Shown here: in pieces, positions 10,892-22,208 of the stretch
Layout of the letters: each line of letters starts with the position of its first letter
How positions within the stretch are numbered: the stretch's first letter is position 1
Notes under the pieces: generated by a model
What the model was told of the DNA's origin: nothing
The model's database searches: none
The model's input: the letters and a program-made list of their open reading frames with translations, nothing else
Translations under genes and position numbers: made by a program
DNA from: Gnetum montanum
Lineage: Eukaryota > Streptophyta > Gnetopsida > Gnetales > Gnetaceae
Direction of reading: 5' to 3'
Length of the DNA stretch: 64,000 bases
Assembly: GCA_015680685.1 (NCBI GenBank)
Contig: MNCI01008925.1
Span: 804,671-868,670 of the forward strand

Positions 10892-13377
10892 ATGTCTTCT
10901 TCTTCTAACAAAATAACTTCACCACCTAGGGATCACACAAGAGACCATCGGCAGTCTAACACACATAACCAAAATCTGCCAATTCCTCAACAACATCAGG
11001 TAGTATATGCTCATCACGATGAGTATATACCCAATTTTACTTTTATCCTCCATCAGGATGAACAATTGCATTGGCGTGACTTGCAAGGTAACATAGTGTT
11101 ACCTCCAGATCAGGCAGTCCCTAACATGCTCCTTCGTGCTCTAACACAAATTGACATGACACAGCTGTACGCTGAATACATTGTGTGTGATTACAACATA
11201 ATGGATTACCATCCCACAGAAGTGCAACATCAAAGGGACTTGTGGCAAGAGAGCCACCATACATCATTGAAGGGCAAAGGCCCCCAAAATGCTTCACCCG
11301 TCATAAGAGAAATTAAAAGTGGTGAACCTATCTCAATAGGCTCTCCACTAAATGATGTTCCCCCTCCTAACGATTGTGTAGAGGTTGGGTATCAGAACCT
11401 TTGCTCCATGATTCACAACCCTTGTTCTGATACCCATGAACACCAAGTGTTCAACGAGGCAACACGAACACAAGATAAGGATGAGCATTCTGATCGTCAT
11501 CACGATCGAGGCAGGAATCACCGAAGAGAAGGTAAGAAACATTGTCATGGCGATGGTTTCTCTTCTTCTTCCCCTTCATCGCATCATTCACCCTCTCCTT
11601 CCACATCAGGATACAGTCACAAAGAGCACAATGGTGAGGATAAGGGTAAGAAAAATGAGAACCCTCAAGGAGAGAGTCGAGAGTGAGGACGAGGGCATTC
11701 TAGAGAGTCAAGGCATAGAAGGGAAAGTAGGGAACCACGTAGGCATCATAGACATCATGAGAGAGATGATCATGACTAGCCCCTACTTGCCACTTGAAGT
11801 ATGTTAGACATCATGACGAGCCCCTACTTGCCACCTAAAGTATGTTAGACATCACGGAGGTAGTTAGAATACCTACAAGGCACCAAAAAGATAGTCGAAT
11901 CAAGAGACTAGACATGAATAATATCCTCCGATTTGAGGGGGGATAAAATGCTGATCTGCAGAACCACTTACAGGCATTCCATGATGCCTGCACCTTGTAG
12001 AATATTGAAAACAAGTGGCAGAAGTTAAAGTTGTTCCCTAGGACACTCATAAAAGAAGCGGAAAGTTGGTACCTGTCCATAGAACCGGAAACCATTAGGA
12101 GGTGGAGTACGATGCTAGAATTGTTCAACGATAAATACCAAACATACTCCAGAGTGTCCAACTTGCGTAAGCAGATCCAAGGATGGAAGTAGGGTAATCA
12201 CGAACCCTTGAATGCTGCCATGGGTCGATATTATGCATTGTTACATCATTTCCTAGGCCATGGTTACGCACAACGGGATCAACTCCGCCACCTAGTAGAT
12301 GGGCTAAGACATGAAACCAAGGGAACCATTGGGACATATGCCCAAGCGAGATTATCAGAACTTAGGTCCCATGAAATCCATAGATTGTTGGAGCAAGTAG
12401 CTAAAGAAGCAGGGGAGCTACGCAAAAGAGAAAGTGCAAAAGAGTACAACCGCGATCCTTCCCTCTGAAAGAGGGAAGTGAGATTCTATGATGAATAGGA
12501 TGAGTCACCACTTGAAGATTTGGTGAATAGAAAAACCTTGCCTCTTCAGAAGTTAACAATAGAAGTGGCAACTAAGGTAGATCAAATACAGGACTCCTTA
12601 GATAGTAGATTTAAACTTGTCCTGAAAATCGTAGAGGATTCTAAGGAACGAAGTAGTGACCATGATAAGAAAAAGCAAAGAGATTTAGACTATGCACATA
12701 ACAAGGGTAAGGGAAAAATGACTATCACCAATGAGGTTGTGGATTCGGATAAAGACAATGACGGTGGATGTGAGATCTGCCAATATGAACATCCTAAGGG
12801 ATGTTTCCCAATAGTCTCACATCTACAAGAGTCTGAGGTGTATGCACTTAACCCAAGACTTAACCAGTGGCAAGCACCCCATTGGTTACCTTATCCCCAA
12901 GGTAACCCAAAGCAGTTCCACCAACTGTTAACGTATTATCCAAGTGGAATTCTACCACAAACTATTGGGCAACAACAGCAGTGGCAACACCCATGGTCAT
13001 GGTGGATACCACCACCTAGGCAACAATACCCTTACCAACAACTAGACCCGTATGGCTATTACATGCAGCAACCAGTTTCTCCAAGTGACTCTATGGGTCA
13101 TGCAACTCCAAAATGTCACTACCAAGTTTGGGAGTATTTTAGGACTCCTTCTCCTATGGGAGACACACCATGTGCACACCATCCTCTGAATCTATCCGCC
13201 ACTTTCCCACCGATAGTTCCAATGCCACCCGCTCCAACAATGCAAGGGGAACTCCCCACTCAACCACAGCAACGTAATGCTATGAGAGCTGTAAACCTTC
13301 AATCCGCTGCTAGTTCTGACAACCGCACAAAAAGAAGATCTTTCTTTAGAACCAAAAGCCCAAACAAGCTCTCATAA
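10892..13377 (+). pseudogene. Element 1 gag
   Basis: ATG at 10892 follows an A-rich leader. An N-terminal block (DEYIPNFTFILHQDEQLHWR, about residues 45-65) is shared with elements 2 and 5. A Ser/His/Arg-rich linker follows (to 11686), then after a frameshift the gag core (11880-12470): HLQAFHDAC, KLKLFPRTLIKEAESWY, RDQLRHLVDGLRHET and GTYAQARLSELRSHE. Next is an unusual zinc knuckle CEICQYEHPKGC (12772-12807), then a Gln/Pro/Tyr-rich tail. Internal stops and a shift near 11690-11830 make it inactive. Gag would form the particle and bind RNA. Its stop at 13375-13377 is probably secondary, because protease continues in the same frame. Confidence 0.5.
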
Positions 13378-14106
13378 CCACAAGCGGTTGAGCCTACGAC
13401 CACTCCTCCAACAAATAAGGCTTCGAAGCTCCCTTCAAACCAACAACAGAGCTCAATGCATACGGTTATGTTAACACATACCATTACTGACTGGATCAAG
13501 GTGGGCCACCTTCCTAGGAAACTATAGGATCCTGGGAGTCCCTTAATCTATCTCCAAGTCGCTAGGAATGAACCTCATAAGGCTCTTCTTAACTTAGGTT
13601 CTGGAGTCAACTTAATCTCATGAGAAATGTATAAAGCCTGGAACCTACCTCCACTCAAGAAGAGCAATATTCAACTAGAGCTAGCTGACCAATCCATCAC
13701 TATTCCTTTGGGATAGGTTGAGGACATTATTACCACCATGTGTGATTGGTCATACCTAGCCTATTTCCTAGTGATCCATGTAAATAATGACAAAGGGGAC
13801 TTCCCAATTATAATGGGAAGGGCATGGTTGAGCACAATAGATGCATGCCTAGGAATCCATGATCTTTCCCTGGAGATATCTAAGGAAAACATTTATGGAA
13901 AGATCGAGAAGAAGAAGGTTCCATGCATCACATATAGTGACTCAGAGGGTGATGACATACAAGAATGTTTAGCATTTCCTGCATGTAACCGATGTGCACC
14001 AGAGGATAACATACAAAAGTTCCTGTATGTAGCAACCACACAACAAGAGAACACCCAGTGGTTGACAGCTAATCAAGAGAGCAACCCAACAATATGCCTG
14101 GAATGA
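13378..14106 (+). pseudogene. Element 1 retroviral-type aspartic protease
   Basis: It lies in the same frame as the end of gag, so gag-protease was one polyprotein. The active-site region reads ALLNLGSGVNLIS, with Asn where the catalytic Asp is expected. Further on come DFPIIMGRAWLSTIDACLG (a typical flap/C-terminal protease region) and a Cys-containing tail, ending at TGA 14104-14106. Stops at 13375, 13528 and others inactivate it. No reverse transcriptase follows; the next 1.7 kb is non-coding. Confidence 0.5.
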
Positions 14107-15815
14107 ACTGGGGGAACAACCTACACCCACAACGAGAGCATAGATACATTGGAATATGAGCGTCGCCAACTTTCAACTCTTAACCTGAAAACATCAATTC
14201 AGAGAAGTTGGGCACTTCTCAAAAATTCAAAAAAATGCTCATTATTTCGGATCTCTCCCTTGCGATTCAGTCATGGGGGAGATGGCCACCTATGCTAATC
14301 ATTCGGGGCCCTCGGTTCTTTTAAGTTTTTGTTTTACACATTTTTGTTTTACACGTTTTTTGTTTTACAAATTTCTTTAACTTTTCTTGTTTTTGTTTTT
14401 CAACATCCTTTATACTTTTTCATTTCTTTATGTGTGTGTGTGCTTATCTATTTTGTTAAGTTTGTCACCCAATAAGTGCCCTAATGATGGATGAACTATT
14501 TTCTATTGATTGCTAATGTTTGGTTTTTACCTTTAAGTTACAATGTTGATACTGTGGCATGGTTCTTTTGATATGATAGGCAATGAGTTCACTTCATCCA
14601 TACATCCACAACTTTCTATGGTCTTTCTCAGCTTGGAAATGTACCATCCCTATTTAAATAAGAACTATAACGAATCGGTGATTAGGCATTTCTCAAACTA
14701 AGGAAGGACTCAAAGATTGAAAAGGGTGTGACTTCAAGGGAACTTGATGCATTTGTGTTGGCCATTCTCTTGGGTGCTTGGATGTTTCCTCTTAAGTTTT
14801 CTTACCGTTTCAACGTTGCCACATTATCGGGAAGCTAAGCAAATAAAAATAACAAAGCCTTTGCATGGTGTGGTTCTCACGTATAAACACAATAATAATA
14901 ATAATAATAATAGTGAGAATTCAGAGCACACCCCTTAGACAAAATAATCACTTAGGCTACAAGCACTGGTTATGGAACTAAATAAAAATGTTCCCTTTAA
15001 CTAAGGCCCTTCCTTGCTTCCTATCTCCCTCTTTCGCTTCGTCAGAATGTTGGTGACTCTTTGGTGGAAGCATTCTTGTTACTTCAAGTAGATGGATTGG
15101 CTGAATGCATTAATGCAAAGTCACTGGATGTGGTTTGTTTGAGGCCATATTTGGGATGGGATCTACTAAGTCACATTAACCATGAAATACATAAGGGGCT
15201 GTACACCACCTTGTTCTTGGGATTCCATTCCATTTTCTTCTCTCCATCCTTCTCTCCATTGTTCACCTCATTGCCGATTGTATCATTAGTGTATATTTTA
15301 GTTGATGCATTGTTTTCTTGTTGGTAAATTCTTGTGGTTAATACTTTAACTCTTGTTTCCAAATGACATTCCCAGAGCCTACGGACTCTTTGAATGTAGG
15401 TTTGCCATGGCATTAAGGGCATGAGCCTACTTTGGGGAGGACCCACTGGCATTCCTATTTGGGGCACGGGTTAATTTCTTTCCCTTAACATTTTTGCAAT
15501 CCATTTTATTTTCTTCATTTCCATCTTGACATCCATTTCATCAATGTTACAGTTGTATATTTTTCTTCATCCTTCTTATTCCTTTAAATTTTTTCCATTC
15601 TATCACTACTGGAGGTTCGCTCTTAGTCATGGGGGTCTTGGTCCAATTTTTTTGATTTTCTTCTAACCCCTACACCTTTAGTAGCCACTAATATTATATC
15701 TCCAAATCCATATCAGCCATATCACAACTCAACCAATGGACCTTTTACCGAATCAAGGTATCAACTACATTGTGATTCATTTACCCTTGCTAATATAAAG
15801 ATTATGTTGTGTGTG
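14107..15815 (+). other. Element 1 non-coding middle region with conserved blocks
   Basis: No credible ORF. It contains T-rich runs, an (AAT)n run near 14890, the block GTGTGACTTCAAGGGAAC (within 14724-14746), the block TTGGGGAGGACCCACTGGC (15432-15450), and two internal copies of the PPT-like motif (14267-14280 and 15623-15636). The same pieces occur in the same order in element 2, and most also in elements 3 and 4. Confidence 0.5.
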
Positions 15816-15818
15816 CAG

Positions 15819-15905
15819 ATGGAAATCATACACCAACGGATTGGATCTGGAGGGAACACTTGGAATGGATCGGTGCTGAAGCAACTATACAAGGAACGAG
15901 ATTGA
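15819..15905 (+). CDS. 28-codon mini-ORF behind a splice-acceptor-like CAG (element 1)
   Basis: ATG follows GTTGTGTGTGCAG directly. The ORF of 28 sense codons ends in TGA. Element 2 has an ORF of the same length at the same place, with conserved GSGxNTWNG and LKQL segments. It occupies the position of ORF2 in elements 3 and 4. It may be a relic or a minimal ORF; whether it is translated is unknown. Confidence 0.5.
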   Translation: MEIIHQRIGSGGNTWNGSVLKQLYKERD

Positions 15906-16186
15906 TGGTGTGCTTATGGATGGACAACAAAAGGTGCAATCTTGGCGTTGGCAACAACAAACTTCTTTTTTTCTCTCTCTCTCTCAGTTGCCAAATAAGG
16001 CCTGATGTCAAATGTATAAAGTGTTCACTCTTGTTGTCGTGAACACTAGTTTTGTCTTGTCTTGTAATGATGATCCGTTCACATGTCATCCCATTCACCA
16101 TTAGTTCCATTTGAGTCAATAATCCCATACCTTCCCAATATTTTGTAAGGAACTCGAGGATAAGTTTTTATTCAGTCATGGGGGTA

Positions 16187-16985
16187 TGATGGGATGTGAT
16201 ATCGCATCCCCCATGATATCGCATCCCCTCCGATATCGCGTACGCGATATCATAGCTCACTGCCAAATCTATAAATAAGAGGCAGCTCTCCCTTGTTTTA
16301 TAGTAGAGGCTAGATCGTAGCAAAGCTCTAGCAGTTTTTCCACTCCAGAGATAGGATAATTTCCATGTGCCTGCAGTAGGAGTCTCAAAGTAAACGGATC
16401 TTTATTCAAGCAAATATTGTACCTGAGCACAAGTTTGTGTACGGAAATAAAGATGAACTTTTGGATAAACCTTGCAGTGCATGGACTAAGCTAAATAGGA
16501 CTTTCTTTATTGTTATTTATTATTCATCGTTTTAATGCTTTATTAGTTAATTAAATCTTTCGAAACCCTTCTCTCCTAGTTAAGTGCATTTAGTACGACT
16601 GCTTCGAGCACGTCCGTTACGCTTGGTAATCCCAGCAACAACTAGTGTTTGGTAATCCCAAAGGTTGCATTGGCTTAGGGTGTGAACGGTAAGTGGGAAT
16701 GGATACTGATGCTAGGCATTAGAACTTAGTTAAAGTTAGTTACTTAGTCTCTTCACCTTCACCTCATTAAGCATAGGCGATAAAATAGAAAAGATATAAA
16801 AATCACATACCTCAGACTTACTTAACCATACAACCGTGACAAATACAAGTCTGGGAAGACAACGAACGATTAACCTTAATTGTTCCATAAGGCGTGTAGG
16901 CACTTAGTCTGTGGAGTTCAACTGGATCATGCATGTAACACTCGTATTCGTATGGTTGAGTGTAGGGATACCTCGCCACTCATCA
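16187..16985 (+). mobile_element. Element 1 3' LTR
   Basis: Starts TGATGGGATG right after TCAGTCATGGGGGTA and ends CCACTCATCA. U3 holds a perfect 20-bp palindrome GATATCGCGTACGCGATATC (16232-16251) upstream of the TATA box (16268-16277). AATAAAGATGAAC (about 16445) is a plausible poly(A) signal in R. Confidence 0.5.
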
Positions 16986-17168
16986 AGGTCCCTTTCACAG
17001 ACACTTGGAGGTTGCATATACCATCGTTGCAAAGCATCGGTGTGAAAGAAGAATTTGAACAAGATTAATTGAAGGCATCAATGGCTAGAGGTTAGTTCCA
17101 TTTGCTTCAGCATTCTATACTTTGATTACTTATGCAATCCAGTTTTTCTACACAATAATTTTCTTACA
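16986..17168 (+). mobile_element. Copia 3' LTR, right piece
   Basis: It resumes after element 1. It probably ends at ...TTCTTACA, which pairs with the LTR start TGTAA, giving a copia LTR of about 410 bp once element 1 is removed. The right border is inferred only from this short inverted match. Confidence 0.5.
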
Positions 17169-17363
17169 GCCATCAGAGGATGTGCTTGTCCAATTTTTGT
17201 ACCATACTCAATTTTGTGATATGGTTAATCTGTACACTAGGCACTCAATTTTGTTATGTCTATTTTTTCTTTTTTTGTTATGTTAAAAGCCAGTTAATAA
17301 TTCCATACCTTCCCAATTTTGTAAAAAAACTCAAGGATGAGTTTTCATTCAATTGTGGGGGTA
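17169..17363 (+). other. 3' tail of element B
   Basis: Non-coding, ending in CTCAAGGATGAGTTTTCATT and the PPT-like AATTGTGGGGGTA just before the LTR. The rest of element B is presumably to the left of the nested copia element, outside the window. Confidence 0.5.
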
Positions 17364-18282
17364 TGATGAGATACAGTTTGTTGCATCGACTAGGCCCCAT
17401 CGACATAGTTTGTTGCATCGATGCAAATTCATTGAGTAGGCCCCGTCGATGCAATCTATTACATAGACGTGGCCCTATCGATGTAGGGGTCTGTTTAGGC
17501 CTATAAATATGTGCTCACTAGCTGTATTTATAGCATCAGAATTCATAGTAGTAGTAGAGCTCTTATAGTTTCTTCATTTAAAAGTTAGATTATTTTTCTT
17601 GAGTACCTGTAATAGGAGTCATTCAGTGTATAGATCTTTATTCAAGCACTATTGTACTTGAGCACGACAATGTGTGTGGCAATAAAGACGAGCTTCTTGA
17701 TAAGCCTTGCAACATTCTGGATAGTTTAGATATTTATTCATTCATTCAATTTTTTAATTATTTATTCAATGTTTTACAATAATTAAGTTAATGAGGTAAT
17801 TAAGCGAGATACACTAGATAGATTAATTACATAAGTATGACCACTTCGAACATAATATGTATTTCCGTGGTAATCCCAGCAACGTTATTGCTTGGTATGC
17901 CTAATAGCATAGTGCTTGGTAACCCAATAATGGATCTATGGGTTTAGGACATGTACGAAAAGTGGGGCCAGATGCTTATGTTAGGGCCAGTCAGAGATTA
18001 TTTAGTTACTTAATTTAAATTAGTGATAAATCACTTTATCTCTCTCTCAAAACACTAAAGAACATAAAATATAAAATGATAAAAATCATATGCCTCAATT
18101 TCACTTCACCATACCTTTGTACTTCACAAGTGTAATTGGGAAGACAACAAACCTTAGGACAAGGTTCACTGCCTAGAAGACTAGTGCACTGGAAACTATA
18201 AAGTCCATGGAATTCGACTAGATCACATGTGAATGCTTTGTGATTCGTATGGTTGGGCGTAGGGGTACCTCATTGCTCATCA
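17364..18282 (+). mobile_element. 3' LTR of Athila-like element B
   Basis: Starts TGATGAGATACAG after the PPT-like tract and ends ATTGCTCATCA. TATA box CTATAAATAT at 17501-17510. The U3 contains ATCGATG/ATCGAC words and a 14-bp palindrome TTGCATCGATGCAA (17413-17426). It belongs to the same LTR subtype as element A. Its 5' part is not in the window. Confidence 0.5.
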
Positions 18283-19244
18283 ATGATATTGTTGTAATTA
18301 CTAATTTGGGGGTTCACCACACTAGTTTCTCTAAAAATTTAGCATTTTATAAACCATATTGTTGTAAATTTTGAAAGTATAGCAAGTTGGTTTTGATTCC
18401 CTAGTTCTTTGAATTTTATGGGTGTATTTTAATTTTTGTAGTGGTACCATGATTATTTTCCATAGCTCATGTAATGGAACAATAATTGTATTTTACTAGA
18501 CAATTTTAATTGTACTTTCAATTTTTTACCTAATAATAATTATACAAATGAGCTTTTAATTATTATTTTTAATCATCATTGCTTTGAAATATTTAGCAAT
18601 AAATTTTCATGCAATGTTATTACTAGTAAGCTAACACCTTATTTGGACATAAAAATTAAATTTCAAGTTGAGAAATGGCAAAAGCTAGCATATTACATAA
18701 CATATATGTTAAAATTCTAAATGCTACATAGTGAGAACTTTTTAATGTATTATTTTATTCAAAAATATGGTGTTGAATGTTGGGTTTTAAAAAAAGCATA
18801 AACAACAAACAACAAATTCATGTTGTTGAAGAGTGCATAATACATATATTAAAGGAAAGTTTGAAGTGACTTCTATTTTAGATAAGCTATGATATTTTAG
18901 AAGGTTTAGTTACCTCAAAAAAATAGCCTATTGAAAAAAAATTTATCGCATCACAATTTTTAAAAAGTGATAGTAAAATAAAGACAAAAAAACATGGTAA
19001 AAATAAAATGATAAGAAAAAATTGCAAATAGATAAGAATCTAGCTAGCCAAATGGCAAAAAGGGACTCATGTAACTAACCCTATTTTTGTTCAAAAAGGT
19101 TTAGATGATGAGGATGCTTAGTTTGAAAATAAGTTTTAAAATATATTTCTTTAACCAAAGAAATTCAAATTTTTAATCATGGGTGAAAAGAAAAATTTAT
19201 AATGCTTTTAATATAATTTTTCTTTAATACTATTTTAGGAAAGT
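18283..19244. other. AT-rich region, no feature recognised
   Basis: Very AT-rich with poly(A/T) runs. It has no ORF of note, no repeat shared with the rest of the window that I could see, and no RNA gene. Confidence 0.5.
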
Positions 19245-19249
19245 CTTAG

Positions 19250-20196
19250 TGATGAATGGCAAGGTACCCCTACACTTAACCATACGAATACGAGCATTTC
19301 ACGCACGATCCGATCGAACTCCGCAGACAGGCTAGTTGTGGTATCTAGTTAGTTACTCATTGATCGTAGTTCGCTATCTTCCCACTTGGATTAGTATATG
19401 CTTTTTCATGTATGGTTTAGTCCAAAGTGAGGTGTATGATGTGTTCTTAAACTAATGCTACTCCTAGAGACAATGAAAAGTAATCTTAGCTAAGCTAGGA
19501 GGGTAAAGGGAGAGAGCAAGCTAAGCTAAGAGGAGATAGGGAGAGAGAATATAAACTAGCCTAAGTGTGATGAGCATCTGTTCTTTAATCATCTGTACAC
19601 ATATTGGACCTTGTGCACAACTACTACTAGAATTACCAAGCGCAAATCCTAGGTATGCTACTAGGTTACCAAGTAGTCACACTTAAATGCTCATGATTAA
19701 GTTGTACTCATTCTACGTTTAAGGAGTTTAGGGTGAAGAGATATTAACTACAAAAGTAATAAATAACAATAAAAATTACATAATTAAACTAAGTGAATGC
19801 TGCAATGCTGAAGTAATCTCGATCTTTATTTTCGATCATGTGCATGTCCAAGTACGTCACACTCGAATAAAGGATGACGTACAATTACAATCATCACACT
19901 TCAAGCATGCACTGAGAAATAATTCTAACTCTAAGAAGGAAAAACTATAAGAGTTTGGGTAAGGGAATAAGAACTAATGTGGAAACCAAGGGTGCTGCCT
20001 CTTATTTATAGGCAAGGAGATAGGCCTTGATATCGCGTCAGGTTACGATATTGGGTATCTGATATCGAGGGTTTAATATTGGGACTTATCATATAATAGG
20101 GGCCCGATATCGGGGGTTCAATAATGGGACTCATCATATAACAGGGGTCTGATAACAAGGGTCTGATAACAGGACCTAACAGACCATGACTCATCA
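19250..20196 (-). mobile_element. Element 4 3' LTR
   Basis: On the minus strand it starts TGATGAGTCATGG and ends CATTCATCA. TATA (minus CCTATAAATAAG) near 20003-20014. The U3 between there and 20196 has several GATATC/GATATT words. The adjoining interior reads TCAGTCATAGGGGTA, the PPT equivalent. Confidence 0.5.
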
Positions 20197-20378
20197 TACC
20201 CCTATGACTGAATAACAACTCGTCCTCAAGTCAAAGAAAGTGAGGAACAAGTTCAATTGATTACACAGTGGATAGGTATGGGATTATTAACTAACTAGAA
20301 ATTTATTCATGCCGTAGTGGAGAGTTGAACACAAAAAAATTGGGACACATACACAAAAATTACAAAATTTATTGGAAC

Positions 20379-20816
20379 TCATGTGGTTCCTCGTGGAAGT
20401 GGCTCCCCCATGGGTGCCTTTCCTTTGTTCTGTGCTCCAGGCTTCCAAGAATGATACCGTTGAAGAAGCACCTGACATTTCTCCTCTTCTATCCACATAT
20501 TATGAACTATCCATGTTGATGTTCCAATTTTTGATGGAGTTAGCACTTTCCATGGACAAGGTAGCTGCAGGAACACTTGATTGGCCTTGACATGCCATGT
20601 CACAAATGGTCATCATTCTTCTCCATAAGCTCGGGCCTTGACCTCTCCTCCTTTTGCTTGGATAGATTATGTAGTAACAGGAGTTCCATGATGGATGCTA
20701 AATGATTGTGCCTTCTGCTCTGCATGTTCTGCATGAGGTCCTTGGCCTCTGCCTCCCCCTGGTTGTTCGGTTGCACCTTGAGAAGGTCCTCCTTGTTGTC
20801 TTCTTTTAGGGGTCAT
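20379..20816 (-). pseudogene. Element 4 ORF2, internally deleted
   Basis: The minus-strand ATG at 20816 is preceded by GTGTGATTATAG, resembling a splice acceptor. The N-terminus MTPKRRQQGGPSQG matches the start of ORF2 in element 3. After about 65 codons, in the same frame, the sequence passes two stops into WHVKANQVFLQLPCPWKV, which matches the C-terminus of element 3 ORF2, ending at 20379. About 2.3 kb of ORF2 (the central domain and coiled coils) is missing compared with element 3, yet both ends remain in one frame. Confidence 0.5.
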
Positions 20817-22208
20817 CTATAATCACACAAAGATCAATTGTTAGTAAGGTTATTGAAAAAAGTTTAATTATTTCACACCTTACTCATTTCCTTTAATAAA
20901 TGTTAAATTCTTTGCTTAGTGTGATTTTACAGTTAGAAATTTTTTTCAAGGAAGTTGCCCTAAAAGTTTAATGTTAGACCTGGTTTGTTTAGGTGACACA
21001 TAAAAGGACTTGGTTTTGAGAAACGTTTGATAAAATGATGATAAAGGAAAGAATAAATTTGGCAATGAAGTACTCAGAGGGTATAAAATGATGTGGTAGT
21101 GTGCAACAAGCACAAATTACAAAAGTCACGCAAGTGGGTCCTCCCCAAAGCAGGTTCCAACCTATAATGCCCTTGTGTAACCACACCTTAAAATGTATGT
21201 AGGTACTAGAAGGGTTAAATGTAATCTACACCGATGCAACAAAACACACACATGTAGATACCACCGTGATGAGGTATAAATTCAATGCTACACAAGTCAC
21301 AAGTCCTAATTACATGAACAGTAGGTGAGGCAAATTTTAGAAGTCACTACAAAGATTGGGACATGAGGTAACTAACCTAGGGTAGAATGAATCCTCAGTG
21401 TAAGGCATGATTAATGTGTCATTAACCCGTCACTCCAAAATCAGGACCAAGTCCATTCCTTTAATCAATGACATCGCATTGCTTCATCCAATGATGGACA
21501 ACCATAAGAGCACCATGACAGCAAGGCGTACAATCACTTGGCATTTCATTCAAGGGAGGAGTGATTTTTGCTTTGCGGCACACATGTTTTTTTCCTTTGT
21601 TCTTTTTGTGTGGCTTCTTTGGCACACACACACACACTCTTTTTTTTTAAATGATTAATCCAGAGAAGCCACCTACCTTCAGGCATGGGTACATGTCTTT
21701 CCAATGGAACCCCCTAGAATAGCATTATTTTTTTTCTAGTTGAGTGCCTTTGGATTACTCTTACTCTCATTTTTCATTAGATCTACCAGGATCTTAGTAC
21801 AACCAAGCTGCATGATAACTCCTACAAAGACCACCAAAGAGAATCTACAAGTCCCCTTGATGTCACACCCTAACCATTCCCTCTTGGTCCATCCTTCTTC
21901 ATTCTGGGCATAAGAACATAAAATTACTTTAAGTTTTAATGGTTAGGAATATCATTGTACCCAGGGTAGAACCTCTTATTAATAGAACAGGTAGGTGGAT
22001 GTTGTGGGCTCGCTGTTCAAATAATTAGTTACCCAAGACTTGATAGCATAGAACAATACCTCAACCAATGATCACATGAGTGTTTTATTCCTAGATGAGA
22101 TTACTCATAAAAAGACAAAAACACAAAATAATAAGTTGAAAAGTGAAAAACTAAAAAATAAAAATTTCAAAATTAAAGAAAATGAAAAATATTTATTAAT
22201 CCTGCTTG
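20817..22208 (-). other. Element 4 non-coding middle region
   Basis: No credible ORF. It contains the conserved blocks of the family on the minus strand: GTGTGACATCAAGGGGAC (within 21848-21870) and GGGGAGGACCCACTTGCG (within 21130-21150). A short CA repeat lies near 21625. Confidence 0.5.

Larger units (their letters stand above)
9943..16985 (+). mobile_element. Element 1: complete non-autonomous Athila-like element (gag + protease, no pol)
   Basis: The order is 5' LTR, tRNA-Asp PBS, gag, protease, non-coding region with conserved blocks, 28-codon mini-ORF, PPT-like tract and 3' LTR. No reverse transcriptase, RNase H or integrase motif occurs in the 5.4-kb interior. Flanks are AAGCC on the left and AGGTC on the right, which could be a TSD carrying two transitions. 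The element disrupts the copia 3' LTR. It must have used proteins of another element for reverse transcription and integration. Confidence 0.5.
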
